Of a stretch of 64,000 nt of DNA, positions 61,770 to 64,000 are shown one piece after another. Position numbers and translations under genes: made by a program. The notes beneath the pieces were generated by a model that saw nothing but the letters and a program-made list of their open reading frames with translations, had not been told where the DNA came from and searched no databases. Positions within the stretch are counted from its first letter, which is position 1. Each line of letters opens with the position of its first letter. The DNA comes from Pratylenchus scribneri (Eukaryota; Nematoda; Chromadorea; Rhabditida; Pratylenchidae). The DNA is taken from NCBI GenBank assembly GCA_030063045.1, contig JAQSEB010000042.1, forward strand, positions 2,108,001-2,172,000, in the 5' to 3' direction.

Positions 61770-62408
61770 TTTGCAAAATGCAATCAAGAATAAAAATTGG
61801 TAAATGTGGTTTTGGTTTGGGAAATTGATTTAAGTATGAATAATATTTGGTTGGATGGGTGACCAATGCCAATGAAGGGGATGATGGGGAGAAAATGGGT
61901 TAATGGATGGCGAAGGGGTGATAATGATAGCAGGGAATGGGGTGGGTGAAAGGATCGATCAAATTATGGGCAAATATTGGTATAAATAATTATGGAATGG
62001 GGCATTTTGGCCGGATATTGGAAGGAATTGTCCAATATAATAAAAAATAATGAATAATTTAATTCCTTTTACCAATGTGCATCTCCTTATCTCCTATCTT
62101 TTGAAAGAAAAACCGGAGTGAAGGTGGAATTGTTGATGAAAATGAATTTGCATTTCGGGTATCGAAAACTGCTGCTGTCTCTGCACAATATTTTTATAGA
62201 ATTATCAAAATTTTTATTGAATAAATTGTTGAAATTGAAATGAAAATTAAGGCCAGAAAACATAATTTGGGGGTTGATTTGATGGAATCAAAAAATTAGA
62301 TTCAAAATATTCTAAAAAATTGATTAAATGTAATTGACATGGGGGAATAAATTAATTCGAGTAAAGTTAATTGATTGATCATCCTTCCTTCTTTCTCAAC
62401 CAATCAAT

Positions 62409-63043
62409 TTATGCGGCCCTGGCCTTATTCTTCTTCAAATAAACATTGACAATGTATTGGCGACGATTCTGAATCTGCAGAACATAATTGATGTCATCTT
62501 GAATTAACCGAAAATGTCCCCACCTTATCCTCAGGATCAATCAATTCCATGTCGTTGCCACCAACGAAAAAATGAATTTTTGGGGCATAATTCTGTGAAT
62601 ATTTCTTCTCTTTCTTCTTCCCTCCACTACCATCTTCGTTTTGCCAATATTCGGAGGAGCCCATTCCCTTTTTCTCCACCATTTCAACGTCATTTAATCG
62701 AATTTGTTTCAATGCCACCTGCCAAATAATTTATTCAATAATAAATTTGTTGCTTTATGGCTTTACCTGTCGAAGTGCATGAAAAGTTTGGCCGGGAATT
62801 TCGGTTCCAACATGTTCCCAAACTCCTTCAGACCCTCTTTCATCATTGCGTACATTCTCAATCCTTTAAATAAAATTAATTTATTTAAATAAGGAATAAA
62901 TGTTCCCACCATGGCCATTGGCATTCTCCTTGTTCAACCGGACCCATATCCTTCCATGATTTCAGTTCAATCCATTCATTCTTGTTTTTAAGCATCGGAT
63001 GCGGTTCGAAGAATTTATAATTCAGGAAAACTCGAAGTTGCAT
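62409..63043 (-). CDS. Unrecognised small intracellular protein
   Basis: Four exons from ATG at 63043 to TAA at 62409 with introns of about 49-60 nt, giving about 166 aa. It begins MQLRVFLNYKFFEPHPM, then WIELKSWKDMGPVEQGEC, WIENVRNDERGSEGVW, a Lys-rich patch GGKKKEKKY, IHFFVGGNDMELIDPEDK, and ends YIVNVYLKKNKARAA. No signal peptide or transmembrane segment is seen. Consistent codon use across splices and good acceptors (TTTAAAG, GGCAG, CTGCAG) argue for a real gene. Function unknown. Confidence 0.65.
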
Positions 63044-63495
63044 TTTTTCGCCAATTTGATTGATCCTTGATTGTTTGGCTCACTGATTTTTTCGATAATA
63101 AACCAAATATCTAAAATGTGTGGTTTTAAAACTTTTATTTAAACTTTTAGAAGGATCATAATTAAGATTTGATTAATGATTGATTGAAATGATGTGAGAT
63201 GTGTGATTTGATTGATCAATTTTTTGGAAAAAATGAATAAATTTATTATTGGATCAAATGTCATTATTGTTCAGAAAAATTAAATTTTTAATTTAAAAAT
63301 CTGCTAATTTATGAAATATCTCTAATGATGAAATAAATATTTTCAATTTCATCAATACCTAAATTTACTCTATCCTATTGGCCAAAAATATATTGTTTAA
63401 ATACAGCAAACTTTTCGATAAATTAATAATAAACTTATTTCATAATTAGATCATCCTATTCCCTTATTTTTTAGTATAATCTGCGATGCCATGTT
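63044..63495. other. AT-rich upstream flank
   Basis: Very AT-rich sequence between the small gene and the terminal minisatellite; nothing beyond a presumptive promoter is seen. Confidence 0.4.
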
Positions 63496-63499
63496 CGCA

Positions 63500-64000
63500 T
63501 GTGTTCTTCCTTTCCGGAAAATGTTCTCCAAAATGTGTTTTTCCTTTCCGGAAAATGTTCACCAAAATGTGTTTTTCCTTTCCGGAAAATGTTCACCAAA
63601 ATGTGTTTTTCCTTTAAGGAAAATGTTCGCTAAAATGTGTTTTCCCTTTCCGGAAAATGTTCACCAAAATGTGTTTCCCTTTCCAGAAAAATTCCTCCAA
63701 AATAAAATGTGTTTCCCTTTCCGGAAAATGTTCGCCAAAATGTGTTTTTCCTTTCCGGAAAATGTTCGCCAAAATGTGTTTTTCCTTTCCGGAAAATGTT
63801 CGCAAAAATGTGTTTTCCCTTTCCGGAAAATGTTCGCCAAAATGTGTTTTTCCTTTCCGGAAAATGTTCGCCAAAATGTGTTTTTCCTTTCCGGAAAATG
63901 TTCGCCAAAATGTGTTTTTCCTTTCCGGAAAATGTTCGCCAAAATGTGTTTTTCCTTTCCGGAAAATGTTCGCCAAAATGTGTTTTTCCTTTCCGGAAAA
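63500..64000. repeat. 34-bp minisatellite running off the window
   Basis: About fifteen near-identical copies of a 34-bp unit containing TTTCCGGAAAATGTTCGCC followed by AAAATGTG and a T-run. Each unit holds the palindrome TTTCCGGAAA. One unit near 63690 has an extra AATAAAATG insertion. Because 34 is not a multiple of three, all three minus frames stay open and give repetitive ANIFRKGKTHF-like proteins, which are artefacts. Confidence 0.95.

Noticed and set aside
63614..63976. Minus-strand repetitive proteins (ANIFRKGKTHF type)
   Set aside because: All three frames are open because the unit is 34 bp and lacks stops; this is a property of the repeat and not coding.
1..64000. tRNA and rRNA genes
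   Set aside because: I looked for GGTTCGAATCC-type B boxes with matching acceptor stems and for conserved rRNA blocks and found none; a covariance-model scan would be decisive.

Overview
This is eukaryotic, AT-rich DNA from a nematode. Introns are short (mostly 44-60 nt, TTTCAG-type acceptors, several apparent GC-AG introns). The genes include a cuticle collagen ending in the typical nematode [13 protein letters not shown] tail, a SOC-2/SHOC2 leucine-rich-repeat protein, an HLH-30/TFEB-type factor and a RHO-1 GTPase. The short introns, GC donors and repeats would fit a tylenchid such as a cyst nematode, but the genus is an inference. No bacterial, viral or CRISPR sequence is visible.

Layout: 1-12.9 kb has no gene I can support and carries one 807-bp hAT-type MITE with an 8-bp target duplication. 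12.96-15.99 kb (+) is an eight-exon peptide-type GPCR. 16.28-19.79 kb (-) is a 16-exon secreted PAN/Ser-rich/PAN/PAN/TSP1-like protein; the GPCR ends tail to tail with it. 19.8-26.0 kb is mostly non-coding with tandem repeats and a perfect hairpin. 26.00-27.60 kb (+) is rho-1, whose fourth intron holds a 0.7-kb inverted-repeat element. 30.01-31.50 kb is a second hAT-like element with a third one nested inside. 32.39-36.06 kb (+) is SHOC2/soc-2, convergent with hlh-30/TFEB (37.28-40.39 kb, -). A GC-richer block lies upstream of hlh-30. 44.69-49.71 kb (-) is a membrane-anchored M1 aminopeptidase. 52.54-52.84 kb (-) is a tiny Cys/Ala-rich secreted peptide. 53.44-54.98 kb (-) is a cuticle collagen. 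56.59-57.53 and 58.19-59.09 kb (-) are tandem tetraspanins. 61.40-61.77 and 62.41-63.04 kb (-) are two small unrecognised genes. A 34-bp minisatellite runs off the right edge.

Genes are independent units with no operon-like spacing. I joined exons by hand; the GPCR (595 aa), PAN protein (932 aa), RHO-1 (192 aa) and SHOC2 (768 aa) models each close to an exact multiple of three, which supports those joins. The most notable things are the unusual PAN/Ser/TSP1 architecture, two introns of one GPCR gene that share the same inserted sequence, three hAT-like non-autonomous elements (one nested), a promoter-like tandem duplication inside the rho-1 intron, a large charged insert in the M1 peptidase, and one minisatellite family present at two loci 11 kb apart. 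I did not find a clearly new biological system.
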